Counted from the first letter of the stretch, positions 24,983 through 35,030 are shown. The stretch: 64,000 bases of DNA from Fulvitalea axinellae (GCF_036492835.1 NZ_AP025314.1:3514010-3578009), one strand, 5' to 3'. Made by a program: numbers and translations. Notes: generated by a model not told the origin, from the sequence alone.

Positions 24983-27745
24983 ATGGGCCAATTGACTAAA
25001 ACGCAAGCCAAGCTGGGCAAACCTTATATCGACCTAGAATTCTTACTTCGTTGCTTTAAGGAAGTGCTCATTGATAATGGTGAGAAGGAATTAGCGAACT
25101 ACTTGCCTTGGATCAACGAACCCAACGAGATCCCTTTCGAGTCTTTCGGGCAGAAGCATGTCCAGATGTACTCAATAGCTTTCCAGCTTCTGAATATGGT
25201 GGAAGAAAACGGTGACGTGCAACGTCGTCGTGAAAAGGAGAACGAAAACCTCTCGTCCACCAAAGGACTCTGGGCAAACAGCCTGGAATACCTCAAGAGC
25301 TGGAACATCGACCAGGAAGAAATCGCCGATATCGCGGCCAAAACATATATAGAACCGGTACTTACCGCCCACCCTACCGAGGCCAAACGCGCCACGGTAT
25401 TGGAGCACCACCGTGAGCTGTACCTTCTTCTCGTAAAACGCGAGAACCAGATGTACACCGATATGGAGCAAGGCGATATCCGCCACGAGGTTAAGCTAAC
25501 GCTGGACCGCTTGTGGCGCACGGGTGAGATCTTCGTCGAGAAGCCCGACTTGGCTTCCGAATTGCGAAGCGTCACTCACTACCTCACCAACGTGTTTCCA
25601 AACACGATCCAGATCTTGGACCGTCGCTTCATGCACGCTTGGGAAGGCGCCGGATTTGACACGTCTTTGGTTCGCGATCCTCGCAAACTTCCGAAAATCA
25701 GCTTCGGCAGCTGGGTAGGCGGTGACCGTGACGGCCACCCGTTCGTAACAGCGGACGTGACCCGCGACACGTTGCAAAGCATGCGCCTGAACTCATTGGT
25801 AGTTATCCGCCGCTTCCTTATGAAGTTGGTTAAGCACCTGAGTTTCTCCATCAATATCGAAGATACTTCTAAAAAGCTCCGCAAACGCGCCGACGCTATC
25901 GTTGCGGAAATCGGGGAGCAGGCGGAAGACGTGCTCAAGCGTAATAACGGCGAAGGTTTCCGCCAGTTCATCAACTTGTTGCTGCACAAACTCCCGATCG
26001 ATATCGAGCGCGAGCACGCAACGCACCTTAAGGAGTTGCCGCACAGCTACCGCAACTCGGATCAGTTAATCGACGACCTTATTATCCTTCACGAAGCCCT
26101 TATCGAATACGGCGCCGTGGAGATCGCTTATAATGACGTAAACGAGGCGATCCGTATCGTTCAGACTTTCGGATTCCACCTCGCGCACCTCGATATCCGC
26201 CAGAACAGCGGATTCCATGAAAAGGCAATCGCCCAGCTTATGGACGCCGCAGGTTTGGTCGGTGACAAATTCTTGGAGTGGAACGAGGAGCAACGCGTCA
26301 AGTTCCTGAACAAAGAACTTCAGTCGAACAGGCCGTTTACTTCACGCCACGACAACCTCGGGCATGAGGCGCAAGCCGTGCTTGATTGTTACAAAGTACT
26401 GGCTGGCTATGTAGAGCGCTACCGCGAGCAGTGCTTAGGTTCGCTTATCGTCAGTATGACGCGCAGTCTCTCCGACTTGCTTACGGTTTACGTTTTGGCC
26501 CGCGAAGCTGGACTTACTATCCAGCAAGGTGACGGATTCGCTTGCCGTATGCAGGTAGTTCCGTTATTTGAGACAATCGACGATATGGAAGGCAGTCCAG
26601 CGATCCTAGACTCTTTCCTTAAGCATCCGTTTACCCGCCGTAGCTTGGCTTATCAGCAAACTATCCGCGACCACCACCGTCCGGTACAGCAGGTAATGAT
26701 CGGCTATAGCGACAGTAACAAAGACGGCGGAGCTTTGGCTAGCCAGTGGCACCTTTTCAAAACGCAAAAGGAACTTACCGCCGTTGGTCTGAAACATAAC
26801 GCCCAAATCCGTTTCTTCCACGGAAAAGGCGGAAGTATCAGCCGTGGCGCAGGCCCGACTCACTACTTCTTGCGCTCGCTTCCTCTGCACGCCCTCCAAG
26901 GCGACCTTAGGCTGACGGAACAAGGCGAGACCATTGCGCAGAAATACGCCAACAAAATCAACGCCTCTTATAACCTGGAGTTGTTGTTGGCGGGGACCAC
27001 GTCTATGACGGCTCTTCACAACCACCAAAACGGTAACGGTAAAGAGACCGAAGAGATCATGTCGTTCCTTTCCGAAACCAGCCAAGCGCATTACTCAAAC
27101 TTGCTCCACCACCCGAACTTCATCAAGTTCTTCGGCGAGGCCACGCCTATCGACGCCATCGAGAACAGTAAGATCGGTTCGCGCCCGGCACGCCGTACAG
27201 GCAAGCGCTCCCTTACTGACTTGCGGGCTATTCCGTGGGTATTTAGCTGGAGCCAATCGCGCTTTAATATCACAAGTTGGTACGGTGTAGGCTCAACGCT
27301 TGAGCAGTTTATGATCGAGCAACCAGAAGCCTTCGACCGCTTCCGCGAGACAGTGGAAGAAAGCGACTTGGTACGCTACGTTTTCCAAAACGTGGACGCC
27401 AGCCTAATGACCACCAGCCCGGCGATCTTCGAAAAATACGCCGCTTTGGTAGAGGATGCCGATGTCCGCGAATCGGTACTCTCGGTTATCAAAGAAGAAT
27501 ACGACCGTACCGTTCGCATGCTGGACGTACTGATGCGCAAAACCTTCAGCCAACGCCAGCAGAAGCACTATTACTCAAGCTTGTTGCGCACGGAGGCTCT
27601 GGAAACTATCCATACGATACAGCTTAGCCTGTTGAAAAAATGGAGAGTGGAAAAAGAAGACAAAGATCCGAATGCGGAAAACACGCTTTTGGAACTGTTG
27701 ATGACTATTAACGGCATCGCCGGCGCATTGCGTACTACAGGTTGA
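24983..27745 (+). CDS. ppc: Phosphoenolpyruvate carboxylase
   Basis: Makes oxaloacetate from phosphoenolpyruvate and bicarbonate to refill the TCA cycle. It is 920 residues, within the bacterial range. Catalytic landmarks are H130 (TAHPTEAKR), the GYSDSNKDGG motif near 570 and H613 in FHGKGGSISRGAGP. The final residues TINGIAGALRTTG match the usual conserved C-terminus (NGIAAGxRNTG) except that the usual Asn-Thr is Thr-Thr. It is a single-gene unit with its own terminator. Confidence 0.95.
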   Translation: MGQLTKTQAKLGKPYIDLEFLLRCFKEVLIDNGEKELANYLPWINEPNEIPFESFGQKHVQMYSIAFQLLNMVEENGDVQRRREKENENLSSTKGLWANSLEYLKSWNIDQEEIADIAAKTYIEPVLTAHPTEAKRATVLEHHRELYLLLVKRENQMYTDMEQGDIRHEVKLTLDRLWRTGEIFVEKPDLASELRSVTHYLTNVFPNTIQILDRRFMHAWEGAGFDTSLVRDPRKLPKISFGSWVGGDRDGHPFVTADVTRDTLQSMRLNSLVVIRRFLMKLVKHLSFSINIEDTSKKLRKRADAIVAEIGEQAEDVLKRNNGEGFRQFINLLLHKLPIDIEREHATHLKELPHSYRNSDQLIDDLIILHEALIEYGAVEIAYNDVNEAIRIVQTFGFHLAHLDIRQNSGFHEKAIAQLMDAAGLVGDKFLEWNEEQRVKFLNKELQSNRPFTSRHDNLGHEAQAVLDCYKVLAGYVERYREQCLGSLIVSMTRSLSDLLTVYVLAREAGLTIQQGDGFACRMQVVPLFETIDDMEGSPAILDSFLKHPFTRRSLAYQQTIRDHHRPVQQVMIGYSDSNKDGGALASQWHLFKTQKELTAVGLKHNAQIRFFHGKGGSISRGAGPTHYFLRSLPLHALQGDLRLTEQGETIAQKYANKINASYNLELLLAGTTSMTALHNHQNGNGKETEEIMSFLSETSQAHYSNLLHHPNFIKFFGEATPIDAIENSKIGSRPARRTGKRSLTDLRAIPWVFSWSQSRFNITSWYGVGSTLEQFMIEQPEAFDRFRETVEESDLVRYVFQNVDASLMTTSPAIFEKYAALVEDADVRESVLSVIKEEYDRTVRMLDVLMRKTFSQRQQKHYYSSLLRTEALETIHTIQLSLLKKWRVEKEDKDPNAENTLLELLMTINGIAGALRTTG

Positions 27746-27768
27746 TCCAAAAATTGATAAAATATTCT

Positions 27769-27802
27769 AAAGCCCCGAGCCATTGGTTCGGGGCTTTTTT
27801 TT
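27769..27802 (+). terminator. Terminator of ppc
   Basis: AGCCCCGA (27771-27778) pairs with TCGGGGCT (27788-27795), followed by eight T. Confidence 0.93.
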
Positions 27803-27902
27803 GCTCGCTGTTAAAATACACTCCGTAATTTGGGCCTTCTTTTTTTCCGATAACCATATCATTATCTTCAGGAACATAAACCCTTTTTCTTAAGAAAACG
27901 GA

Positions 27903-28553
27903 ATGAAACTTTACGCCATCAGCGGACTTGGAGCGGACAAAAGAGTCTACGATTTTTTAAAATTAGAATTGGAACTAATTCCGCTGGATTGGATAGAACC
28001 CAAACCTAATGAAGATATCCGTGACTATTCTCTACGCCTTTCCGCCTCTATCAATACCGATGAAGAATTCGGAATAATAGGCGTAAGTTTCGGAGGACTA
28101 ATTGCTGTTGAGATTTCGAAAAATTTAAACCCAAAATTGACCATAAGTATTTCATCCATAGAAACAGATCAGGAACTGCCTCTACTCTATCGGGCAATTG
28201 GAAAATTAGGCATCGCTTATATTTTGCCCAAAATATTCTTCACCCCACCCAAAAGCTTGTCCCGATTTCTATTCGGAACAAAAAATACCGAAACGCTTTA
28301 CCCAATATTAGAAGATACGGATCCAGCCTTCGCAAAATGGGCAGTTACGCAACTTCTTGGTTGGGAAAATAAGGAAAGGATAGCCGGAAGTCTAAAGATT
28401 TGCGGTGACAAGGACTTTTTGCTACTCTCCCCCAAACGCACAGATATAATCACGATTAAAGGTGGAGGGCACTTTATGATAGTTGACAAGGCTGAAGAAA
28501 TCAGCGCTGTCATCAACAAAAAAGTCCGATCAATTAGACCGGACTCCATGTAA
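27903..28553 (+). CDS. Alpha/beta hydrolase fold protein
   Basis: A 216-residue cytoplasmic alpha/beta hydrolase. The nucleophile elbow is GVS62FGG, the acid is probably D169 or D171 (CGDKDF), and the histidine is H190 (GGGHFMI). An N-terminal SGLGADKRVYDFL stretch forms the oxyanion-hole region. The lid is short. Substrate is unknown. It is more AT-rich than its neighbours and converges on pyrF with only about 20 bp between them. Confidence 0.85.
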   Translation: MKLYAISGLGADKRVYDFLKLELELIPLDWIEPKPNEDIRDYSLRLSASINTDEEFGIIGVSFGGLIAVEISKNLNPKLTISISSIETDQELPLLYRAIGKLGIAYILPKIFFTPPKSLSRFLFGTKNTETLYPILEDTDPAFAKWAVTQLLGWENKERIAGSLKICGDKDFLLLSPKRTDIITIKGGGHFMIVDKAEEISAVINKKVRSIRPDSM

Positions 28554-28574
28554 GGCTTTTGTTCAAGACCCTTT

Positions 28575-29396
28575 TCAGCCTAAATATCTCTCTAAATACA
28601 CCGCCATTTCATCACGGAGTTCTTTGGCTTTCTCTCTAGCCACTTCGGCGAAATCCTCGCCTTGGCTGGCGTAAATTATCCCGCGAGAGGAGTTGACCAA
28701 CAATCCGCATTTGTCGTTCATTCCGTTAGCCGACACTTCTTCCAAGCTTCCGCCCTGAGCGCCAACGCCCGGTACCAAAAGGAAATTGTCGGGAGCTACG
28801 CTACGGACTTTGCGCAATGCGTCAGCCCGCGTGGCGCCCACCACGAACATCAATTGCTCCGGGCTAGCCCATTCCATACTGGTTTTCATTACGCGCTCAT
28901 ACAGCTCCTCTTCGGTTTCCTTCAACTCGCAACGCTGGAAGTCATGGCTTCCTTGGTTCGATGTCAAAGCTAAAAGAATAACCCATTTGCCTTCGAAATC
29001 CAGAAACGGCTTTACGGAATCGGAACCCATATACGGCGCTACCGTTACGGAATCGAAATCCATATTATCAAAAAACGCTCTTGCGTACAGTCCGCTGGTA
29101 TTACCGATATCGCCTCGTTTTGCGTCAGCTATGGTAAAAATATCTTTCGGAATATATTCCAGCGTTTTGCGCAAGCTTTCCCAGCCTTGGGAACCCATCG
29201 CCTCATAAAAGGCCGTGTTTGGCTTATAAGCCACGGCATAATCCTTAGTGGCGTCGATTATCCGTTTGTTAAACTCAAAAACCGGATCTTCCTCACCCAA
29301 GAGGTGTTTCGGAACCTTTCGGATGTCGGTATCGAGCCCCACGCACAGGTAAGAGCCTTTGGTTTTGATCTGTTCGAATAATTGGTCTCTGGTCAT
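28575..29396 (-). CDS. pyrF: Orotidine 5'-phosphate decarboxylase
   Basis: Last step of UMP synthesis. The 273-residue length marks the longer type 2 enzyme. The catalytic D-x-K-x-x-x-D array is D91-A-K93-RGD96 in IADAKRGDIG. An N-terminal VGLDTD and a C-terminal LVPGVGAQGG phosphate-binding loop are present. A terminator just upstream separates it from lolA. Confidence 0.95.
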   Translation of the reverse strand: MTRDQLFEQIKTKGSYLCVGLDTDIRKVPKHLLGEEDPVFEFNKRIIDATKDYAVAYKPNTAFYEAMGSQGWESLRKTLEYIPKDIFTIADAKRGDIGNTSGLYARAFFDNMDFDSVTVAPYMGSDSVKPFLDFEGKWVILLALTSNQGSHDFQRCELKETEEELYERVMKTSMEWASPEQLMFVVGATRADALRKVRSVAPDNFLLVPGVGAQGGSLEEVSANGMNDKCGLLVNSSRGIIYASQGEDFAEVAREKAKELRDEMAVYLERYLG

Positions 29397-29413
29397 ATTA
29401 TTTGGTCGGGCAT

Positions 29414-29436
29414 AAAAAAAGGCCGAAACGGCCTTT
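29414..29436 (-). terminator. Terminator of the lolA transcript
   Basis: On the minus strand AAAGGCC pairs with GGCCTTT (29436-29430 with 29424-29418) around a GTTTC loop, followed by seven T. It sits between the lolA stop and the pyrF start, so pyrF needs its own promoter. Confidence 0.9.
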
Positions 29437-29455
29437 ACACGATTGAATAAATATC

Positions 29456-30115
29456 TTATCTAAGATCGACTATATCGATGTCCATATCCGGATACTTCGA
29501 CTTGTCAAAACGGAAATCGGTATCCGGCAAAGAAGCCAGCTCTTTGAAATTGGAAATGGTGTATTGGAACACATTCCCGTCCTTTTCGTAAACCGACCAG
29601 CGGTGCAACACGCTTCCTTTAGGTGTTACGTACACACGGATTCGGAAAAAGCTTTTGTCCTTCGGTTTTTTAGGCAAAAGATCGATCACCCGATAATCCT
29701 TACCGTCAATCTTCTCGTTTTTCTGAAGCTTCAGCTTAAATCCTTTCTTATACGCAGTATAAATAGCAGTCGGGTCAAGTTCTTCCCCGTCTTCGCCACC
29801 GGCTTCCGCCACGGTCACTTCCTCATCGTCCGGCACAAAAGTCCACATTGTGCTTCCGTCATTGAAGATCACCCTTCCGGCAATGTCGATACGGAATTTG
29901 TTTCCTTTAGCCAGAACCGCTCCCTCGAATTTCTCGTTAAGCCCTTCGGCTTGGTTGATCATTCTTTGCTCAAACATCGCGGAGAAAGCCGGAACTTTTT
30001 GATACTTATCCGCCACTTTGTCCAGGATCTCCTTCGCTTTGTCCGCGTCCTGCGCCATGACGGCCATCGCCGACAGGCATAAGACCAACATTGCGCTAAA
30101 AATTTTTCTTAACAT
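29456..30115 (-). CDS. lolA: Outer-membrane lipoprotein carrier protein (LolA-like)
   Basis: A periplasmic chaperone that carries lipoproteins from the inner to the outer membrane. From the ATG at 30115 it is 219 residues, with a signal peptide (IFSAMLVLCLSAMAVMAQ). The mature part has the LolA-type FSAMFEQRMINQ opening and a beta-rich fold that forms the hydrophobic cradle. The frame is open to 30181, but a promoter element lies there and the shorter start gives a proper signal peptide. It follows ftsK with a 106-bp gap. Confidence 0.87.
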   Translation of the reverse strand: MLRKIFSAMLVLCLSAMAVMAQDADKAKEILDKVADKYQKVPAFSAMFEQRMINQAEGLNEKFEGAVLAKGNKFRIDIAGRVIFNDGSTMWTFVPDDEEVTVAEAGGEDGEELDPTAIYTAYKKGFKLKLQKNEKIDGKDYRVIDLLPKKPKDKSFFRIRVYVTPKGSVLHRWSVYEKDGNVFQYTISNFKELASLPDTDFRFDKSKYPDMDIDIVDLR

Positions 30116-30178
30116 AGATATCTGGTTTTCTCTTCTCTCCGGTTTAGTCTCATTTATGCTTTTACGGAAAAGTCGCCG

Positions 30179-30186
30179 CAAAGATA
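30179..30186 (-). promoter_or_regulatory. -7 promoter element of lolA
   Basis: On the minus strand TATCTTTG matches TAnnTTTG, 64 bp before the lolA start. It suggests that lolA has its own promoter in addition to read-through from ftsK. Confidence 0.5.
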
Positions 30187-30221
30187 TAAACTCTCGTAAA
30201 GTAGACGCCCGCCCAGCGCTT

Positions 30222-32792
30222 TTATTTTTCGTTCAGGGCATTTAACAGTTGTTCCAAAGAGTATTCGTCTTTAACCAACACCTCTCTGGCTTTGCTACCT
30301 TCAAACGGTCCGACAATCCCCGCGGCCTCCAACTGGTCCACGATTCTGCCCGCCCGGTTATATCCTAGCTTCAGTTTTCTTTGTAACAACGACGTACTTC
30401 CCTGCTGATGCATCACCAACACGCGAGCGGCCTCTTCAAACATGGAATCACGTTCCGAAAGATCTGCCAAAGAGCCTCCGTCCGGATCCTCGCCCACATA
30501 CTCCGGCAAGACATAAGCCGAAGCATAACCTTGCTGTTCGCCCACAAACTCGCAAATCTCTTCCACTTCCGGCGTATCGATAAATGCACATTGCAAACGA
30601 ACGACCTCGTTGCCGTCGGAAACCAGCATATCGCCTTTTCCGATAAGTTGCTCGGCTCCACCACAGTCCAGAATCGTTCTGGAATCGATCTTCGAAGTAA
30701 CTCTAAACGACATACGGGCCGGAAAGTTCGCTTTGATCACACCCGTAATCACGTTAACGGAAGGTCTCTGGGTCGCCAATACCAAGTGAATGCCGATAGC
30801 CCGGGCCAACTGCGCCAAACGAGCGATAGGACTTTCGATTTCCTTACCTGCGGTCATCATCAAATCCGCCAACTCGTCAATTACCACGACAATGTACGGC
30901 AAATAGCGATGGCCTTTCTCAGGGTTCAGACGACGTCCCTTAAACTTGCCATTGTATTCTTTAAGGTTTCGACAACCGGCATCCTTCAGCAAATCATAGC
31001 GGTTGTCCATCTCGATACAAAGCGAATTCAGCGTATTGATCACTTTCTTCGTATCGGTAATAATCGCCTCCTCGCTATCCGGCAGTTTAGCCAAATAATG
31101 GCGTTCGATCTTATTGTAAAGCGTAAGCTCCACTTTCTTTGGATCGACCATCACGAACTTAAGCTCGGCCGGATGCTTCTTATAAAGTAACGAGGCCAAC
31201 AGCACGTTCAGTCCGACAGACTTACCCTGGCCGGTAGCACCCGCCATCAGCAAGTGAGGCATTTTGGCCAAATCGGCTACATAAACCTCGTTAGAAATCG
31301 TTTTTCCGATGGCGAACGGAAGCTCTTTCCCGCTGTCAAGGAACTTCTTGGTAGAAAGCACTGACCTTATGGACACAACTTCTTTCACCTTGTTCGGAAC
31401 TTCTATACCGATTGTTCCTTTACCCGGAATCGGGGCGATAATCCTAATTCCCAAAGCCGAAAGGCTCAGCGCGATGTCATCCTCAAGGTTTTTAATCTTC
31501 GATATTTTCACACCCGCTTCGGGCACAATCTCGTAAAGTGTCACCGTAGGCCCGATTGTGGCCTTAATGCTGGAAATCCCGATCTTGAAGTTGACCAAGG
31601 TCTCCACAATACGGTTTTTATGCATTTCCAACTCCTCATTACTTACCTGCCCCTTCTTGTGCGGACGGTCGATAAGTAAATCCAAACTCGGGAACTGGAA
31701 GCTTCCCAGCTCCAAAGTAGGGTCGTATTCCTCAATCTCATCGCCCAGTTTGTCTCTAACTTGGGCTATTTTCGCCGCTTCTTTCGGCGTTAATGTTTCG
31801 GCCAACTTAGTAGTATCCTCTACCGCCATCTCCAACGGGGTGGCGTCTTTTTCCTTTTTCGCACTTCGGGCATTTGCCTTCACCGCTTTTGTATCGACTG
31901 CCCATTCCTCCACTTTTATTGGCTCTGGCTCCGTCACGACCAATTCTTTTTCTGGTTGCATCATAACGGGCTTAGGGCTCTCGGTTTTCAGCTCAATTCC
32001 AGCTATATCCGGATCTTCCTCAGTATCCGTCACCGCCGTGGTTTCCCTTTCCTTTTCAATGACAGGGACAGGCTCCGGTTCTTTTTCCCTTATCCTGTTC
32101 GTTGGAACAGTATCTTCTGTTGTTGTAGCTTTTTCCTGTTTCTTTTCTTTCTTTTTGCCTTCAGGCCAAAGAAATTTAAGACTGTCAACTCCAAAGAAAT
32201 AAACAACAAAAATGGCCAACACAAAAAGCCAGAGCAACAAAGTACCCCAACCCAAGAAGCCGTCGAGAAGCGAGGCCAACTCAAACCCGAAACCACCGCT
32301 CAGGTAGCTCATCCCCATCCAGGGAGTCTCAGTACGAAGGTTGAAATAACCGAAGAAAACACAAAACCACACCAAAGCGAAAATGGAAAGTTTTGCCGCA
32401 CGGCCCAATGGCAAAAGCGTTTTGTCAAAAACGATTTTTACACCAACAAGAAACAGAATCGGCGGAAAGAAAAACGACGCGACCCCGAACCATTTGTAAA
32501 TAAAACTATAAGAAGCCCAAGCACCCAACAACCCCAGCCAGTTGGAAACCTCACGGCTGGATTGTCTAAGTCCCGTTCCCGGCACACCTTCCAATACGCT
32601 TTGGTCCGCATGTCCCGTAAACAGGAACGAGAGGAAAGCAACAAAAAGGAACACCGACGCAATGATAAGAAACAATCCCGCGGAGATTTTGAACTTAGGA
32701 TCCTTGAAGAACTGAATTGAAAAACGCTTCGTAGTTTTTCGCCTTCTTTCCCCAGTTTTCGAATTATTCGATTTGAAGCTATTTTTGGCCAT
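30222..32792 (-). CDS. ftsK: DNA translocase FtsK
   Basis: A septum-located DNA pump that clears chromosome ends and activates dimer resolution during division. From ATG 32792 it is 856 residues. Four or five membrane helices fill residues 35-195, followed by a charged Pro/Glu/Lys/Thr-rich linker to about 370. The motor domain has Walker A GATGQGKS near 515 and Walker B IVVVIDELADL. The C-terminal gamma winged helix that reads KOPS-type sites is present (VLVMHQQGSTSLLQRKLKLG). The frame is open to 32885, but MAKNSFKSN is the better start. Confidence 0.95.
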   Translation of the reverse strand: MAKNSFKSNNSKTGERRRKTTKRFSIQFFKDPKFKISAGLFLIIASVFLFVAFLSFLFTGHADQSVLEGVPGTGLRQSSREVSNWLGLLGAWASYSFIYKWFGVASFFFPPILFLVGVKIVFDKTLLPLGRAAKLSIFALVWFCVFFGYFNLRTETPWMGMSYLSGGFGFELASLLDGFLGWGTLLLWLFVLAIFVVYFFGVDSLKFLWPEGKKKEKKQEKATTTEDTVPTNRIREKEPEPVPVIEKERETTAVTDTEEDPDIAGIELKTESPKPVMMQPEKELVVTEPEPIKVEEWAVDTKAVKANARSAKKEKDATPLEMAVEDTTKLAETLTPKEAAKIAQVRDKLGDEIEEYDPTLELGSFQFPSLDLLIDRPHKKGQVSNEELEMHKNRIVETLVNFKIGISSIKATIGPTVTLYEIVPEAGVKISKIKNLEDDIALSLSALGIRIIAPIPGKGTIGIEVPNKVKEVVSIRSVLSTKKFLDSGKELPFAIGKTISNEVYVADLAKMPHLLMAGATGQGKSVGLNVLLASLLYKKHPAELKFVMVDPKKVELTLYNKIERHYLAKLPDSEEAIITDTKKVINTLNSLCIEMDNRYDLLKDAGCRNLKEYNGKFKGRRLNPEKGHRYLPYIVVVIDELADLMMTAGKEIESPIARLAQLARAIGIHLVLATQRPSVNVITGVIKANFPARMSFRVTSKIDSRTILDCGGAEQLIGKGDMLVSDGNEVVRLQCAFIDTPEVEEICEFVGEQQGYASAYVLPEYVGEDPDGGSLADLSERDSMFEEAARVLVMHQQGSTSLLQRKLKLGYNRAGRIVDQLEAAGIVGPFEGSKAREVLVKDEYSLEQLLNALNEK

Positions 32793-33159
32793 TAAGCAAA
32801 TGAATATCTTACAATGAAAGTAGACCGAGACAAGCGTTAGCCGAAAATCAAAACCGAGAACAAAACCACGAAACACCAACTCCAAAAACAGGCGGAAAAG
32901 CTATCGCAGGCAACTCATTTTGAACAAAAAGGCAAAACAACACTTTGAGACTCAATAAAACCTACTGTTATTTTGCTAAAATAAAAATATTCAATGTCAT
33001 TTTAACCGATGGTTCCGACTTTTTAAAAACGTTCCCAGCTCTATTGAAGCAATTCAGCCAAAACGAGAAACATGTCACACCCTCCAGACAAAAAGAACCC
33101 CGGCGTTATCAAATAAGCCGGGGAACATTCAATTAGTATTTTTCAAATCATATCTATCC
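32793..33159. other. 367-bp intergenic region
   Basis: It contains the upstream region of ftsK and, near its right end, the terminator of the outer-membrane barrel gene. It is AT-rich and I see no gene or clear promoter consensus in it. Confidence 0.6.
33091..33123 (-). terminator. Terminator of the outer-membrane barrel gene
   Basis: On the minus strand CCCCGGC pairs with GCCGGGG (33123-33117 with 33104-33098), followed by TTCTTTTT. Confidence 0.85.
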
Positions 33160-33831
33160 CTAGAATACATAGCCTATACCCAACGCAAATGAAGATCTTT
33201 TAAGCGAAGTGTCATTCTCAGGACGACTACCCGGACGCAACATGTTCAGGAACCCGTACTGATAACGCAAATCCACAAACAAGCCAAAATCAAACAAGTA
33301 TCCGCCACCACCGACAACATCAAAAGTCACATCGATGAAATCCTTCGCTATATTACTTTCTTCCGAAGAGCTCATTCCCATTCCTTTTTGCTCCAGGTCT
33401 TGTCTGGCGTCAAGTTTCAAACCCGCTTGCAAACCCGCATCCAGGTAAAACCCGTCGAACACATAAAACTTCGCCATCACGGGAAGATTCAGAAAGTCCG
33501 TCTTTATAGTATTCTCATACCTTACACCCAGCGGAGCGAAAGTTCCCAATACGCCGGCTTGCTGATACGAGTAAAGCAATTCGGCCTGAACAGAGAATAA
33601 TGGCGAGAAATGTTTCTCAGCGGTAACACCCACAGTAAACCCCCAATCCCACTTACTTACTCCTTTATAAACTTCGTTCAAAGCAAAAGTACCGAGATTC
33701 GCAGCACCTCTAACACCGAACTTCAACTCGTTGACATGCTCGCTGTCATTGCCCTCCTCAGAGGACTCATCCTGGGCGTTGGCAAAACCGAACGCAAACA
33801 ACAGGGCCAAAGCAAACAACATCTTTTTCAT
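33160..33831 (-). CDS. Outer-membrane beta-barrel protein (porin-family/PorT-like)
   Basis: A 223-residue exported protein with a signal peptide (MKKMLFALALLFAFGFANAQ). The mature part alternates strands of aromatic and polar residues (FGVRGAANLGTFAL, FSVQAELLYSYQQAG, GFYLDAGLQAGLKL) and ends in an aromatic residue (GIGYVF), the classical barrel signature. It fits the outer-membrane beta-barrel domain family common in Bacteroidota, about eight strands. The ligand or function is unknown. Confidence 0.85.
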   Translation of the reverse strand: MKKMLFALALLFAFGFANAQDESSEEGNDSEHVNELKFGVRGAANLGTFALNEVYKGVSKWDWGFTVGVTAEKHFSPLFSVQAELLYSYQQAGVLGTFAPLGVRYENTIKTDFLNLPVMAKFYVFDGFYLDAGLQAGLKLDARQDLEQKGMGMSSSEESNIAKDFIDVTFDVVGGGGYLFDFGLFVDLRYQYGFLNMLRPGSRPENDTSLKRSSFALGIGYVF

Positions 33832-33914
33832 ATCACTATCAGTTTGTTTCTCCGTAAAGCAAACCTTAAGTGCAAGGAATTGTTTTTCAGCCCTTCGATC
33901 CGTATTCAGCGTAT

Positions 33915-35030
33915 TTATGAAAACCTAACGGAAACATTCAACAGACGTTCGGGCACTTCACCTTCCGTCGCTGTCTTATAATCAGAGTAAGCGCAAGGAA
34001 CTATTTTCCCTCTCTCATCACTTCCAGAAGGTATTTCCATCCACCATTTATCTGAATAATGGCTTTTGTAAAAAACCAGAACCGATGGGGAAACGGGCAT
34101 AGTCACGCTATACTTAGTATAGTCGCTTTCCTGAAAATTCGCCTCTCGTTTTCTATGATAAAAACCTTCCACAAAATACCAGACCATAGTCGCCACAACT
34201 TGCGCAGTCTGGTGGTAATCGCCGTCTCTGTCCGAATCAAATTCATAGAAACCCACCGAACTCAATTTGTCATTCAGCCCAGCGTACCAGCATAATTTGC
34301 AGGCTTCCTCACCGGTAAGTCCGAACGCTTGGGGATTCGTAGTTCCGGGAGCGTCAGAGGCCCTGATCGAAGACAAATCGAAAGTCATCATATCGGCGTC
34401 ACGGATTACGGGCTCAACCTCGCCCAAATCTTCCCGCATCACTCCTAGCCTTATCATATCAAACGCAAAGCCTTGCAATGCGCTTATTACTTCCGTATCG
34501 TTCAAATAGGCTTGGTAAGCCAAGTGGCTGTAATGGAACAAACTCCCCGATACGTCGGCAAACATTTTTCCTATAAAACCCCTGTTAGCGGGAACTTCCT
34601 CTTCGGTATCTAGATCAATAAAGGCGTCGACATTCACCACCGTCACCAATTTTCTCAAATCCGAATACGCCCTGAATTGTCCCAAACTCATATCGTGGGA
34701 TCCACCGATAACCAATGGCAATACATTGTTCCGCAAAAGGTAGACGCACACCTCTTGGAGAATCAACAACCGTTGGCTGTGGTCCACGCCGTAACGAAGG
34801 TTGCCCAAGTCAACAATCCTGTATGGTCGACCGCTCTTCTTCAGTCGGTACAACCTTGTCCGCACTAAATCGGCGTGGTTTTTCACCCCTCCGATAATCG
34901 CGATGTCAAAGGTTCCGATTTCGGGAAAAGTGTCGTGATAATGGTCAATGTTACGGTAGAAATCGCTGGGGCTGTCTATACCGCGACACACGTCGTGATC
35001 GACAGGGGAGAAGAATAGTTTCAGGTCCAT
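33915..35030 (-). CDS. Ureohydrolase (arginase/formimidoylglutamase)-fold protein with incomplete metal site
   Basis: A 371-residue member of the ureohydrolase superfamily. The first metal motif GGSH112D is intact. The second, normally DAHxD, reads D135-A-F137-I-D139, so the histidine is lost. The third, normally DxD, reads D218-L-S220, so one aspartate is lost. The arginase-like APGT follows. Two of six usual Mn ligands are therefore missing. It may bind one metal, use different chemistry or be a non-catalytic protein. The N-terminal 40 residues and the C-terminal 70 extend the standard fold. It is a single gene upstream of the barrel gene. Confidence 0.8.
   Translation of the reverse strand: MDLKLFFSPVDHDVCRGIDSPSDFYRNIDHYHDTFPEIGTFDIAIIGGVKNHADLVRTRLYRLKKSGRPYRIVDLGNLRYGVDHSQRLLILQEVCVYLLRNNVLPLVIGGSHDMSLGQFRAYSDLRKLVTVVNVDAFIDLDTEEEVPANRGFIGKMFADVSGSLFHYSHLAYQAYLNDTEVISALQGFAFDMIRLGVMREDLGEVEPVIRDADMMTFDLSSIRASDAPGTTNPQAFGLTGEEACKLCWYAGLNDKLSSVGFYEFDSDRDGDYHQTAQVVATMVWYFVEGFYHRKREANFQESDYTKYSVTMPVSPSVLVFYKSHYSDKWWMEIPSGSDERGKIVPCAYSDYKTATEGEVPERLLNVSVRFS

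Noticed and set aside
31956..32720. A 254-residue frame antisense to ftsK
   Set aside because: It mirrors the FtsK linker and membrane region; composition is Gln/Lys/Arg-rich as expected of an antisense shadow.
32945..33136. A 63-residue plus-strand frame between ftsK and the barrel gene
   Set aside because: It runs through a strong minus-strand terminator hairpin and has no recognisable features.
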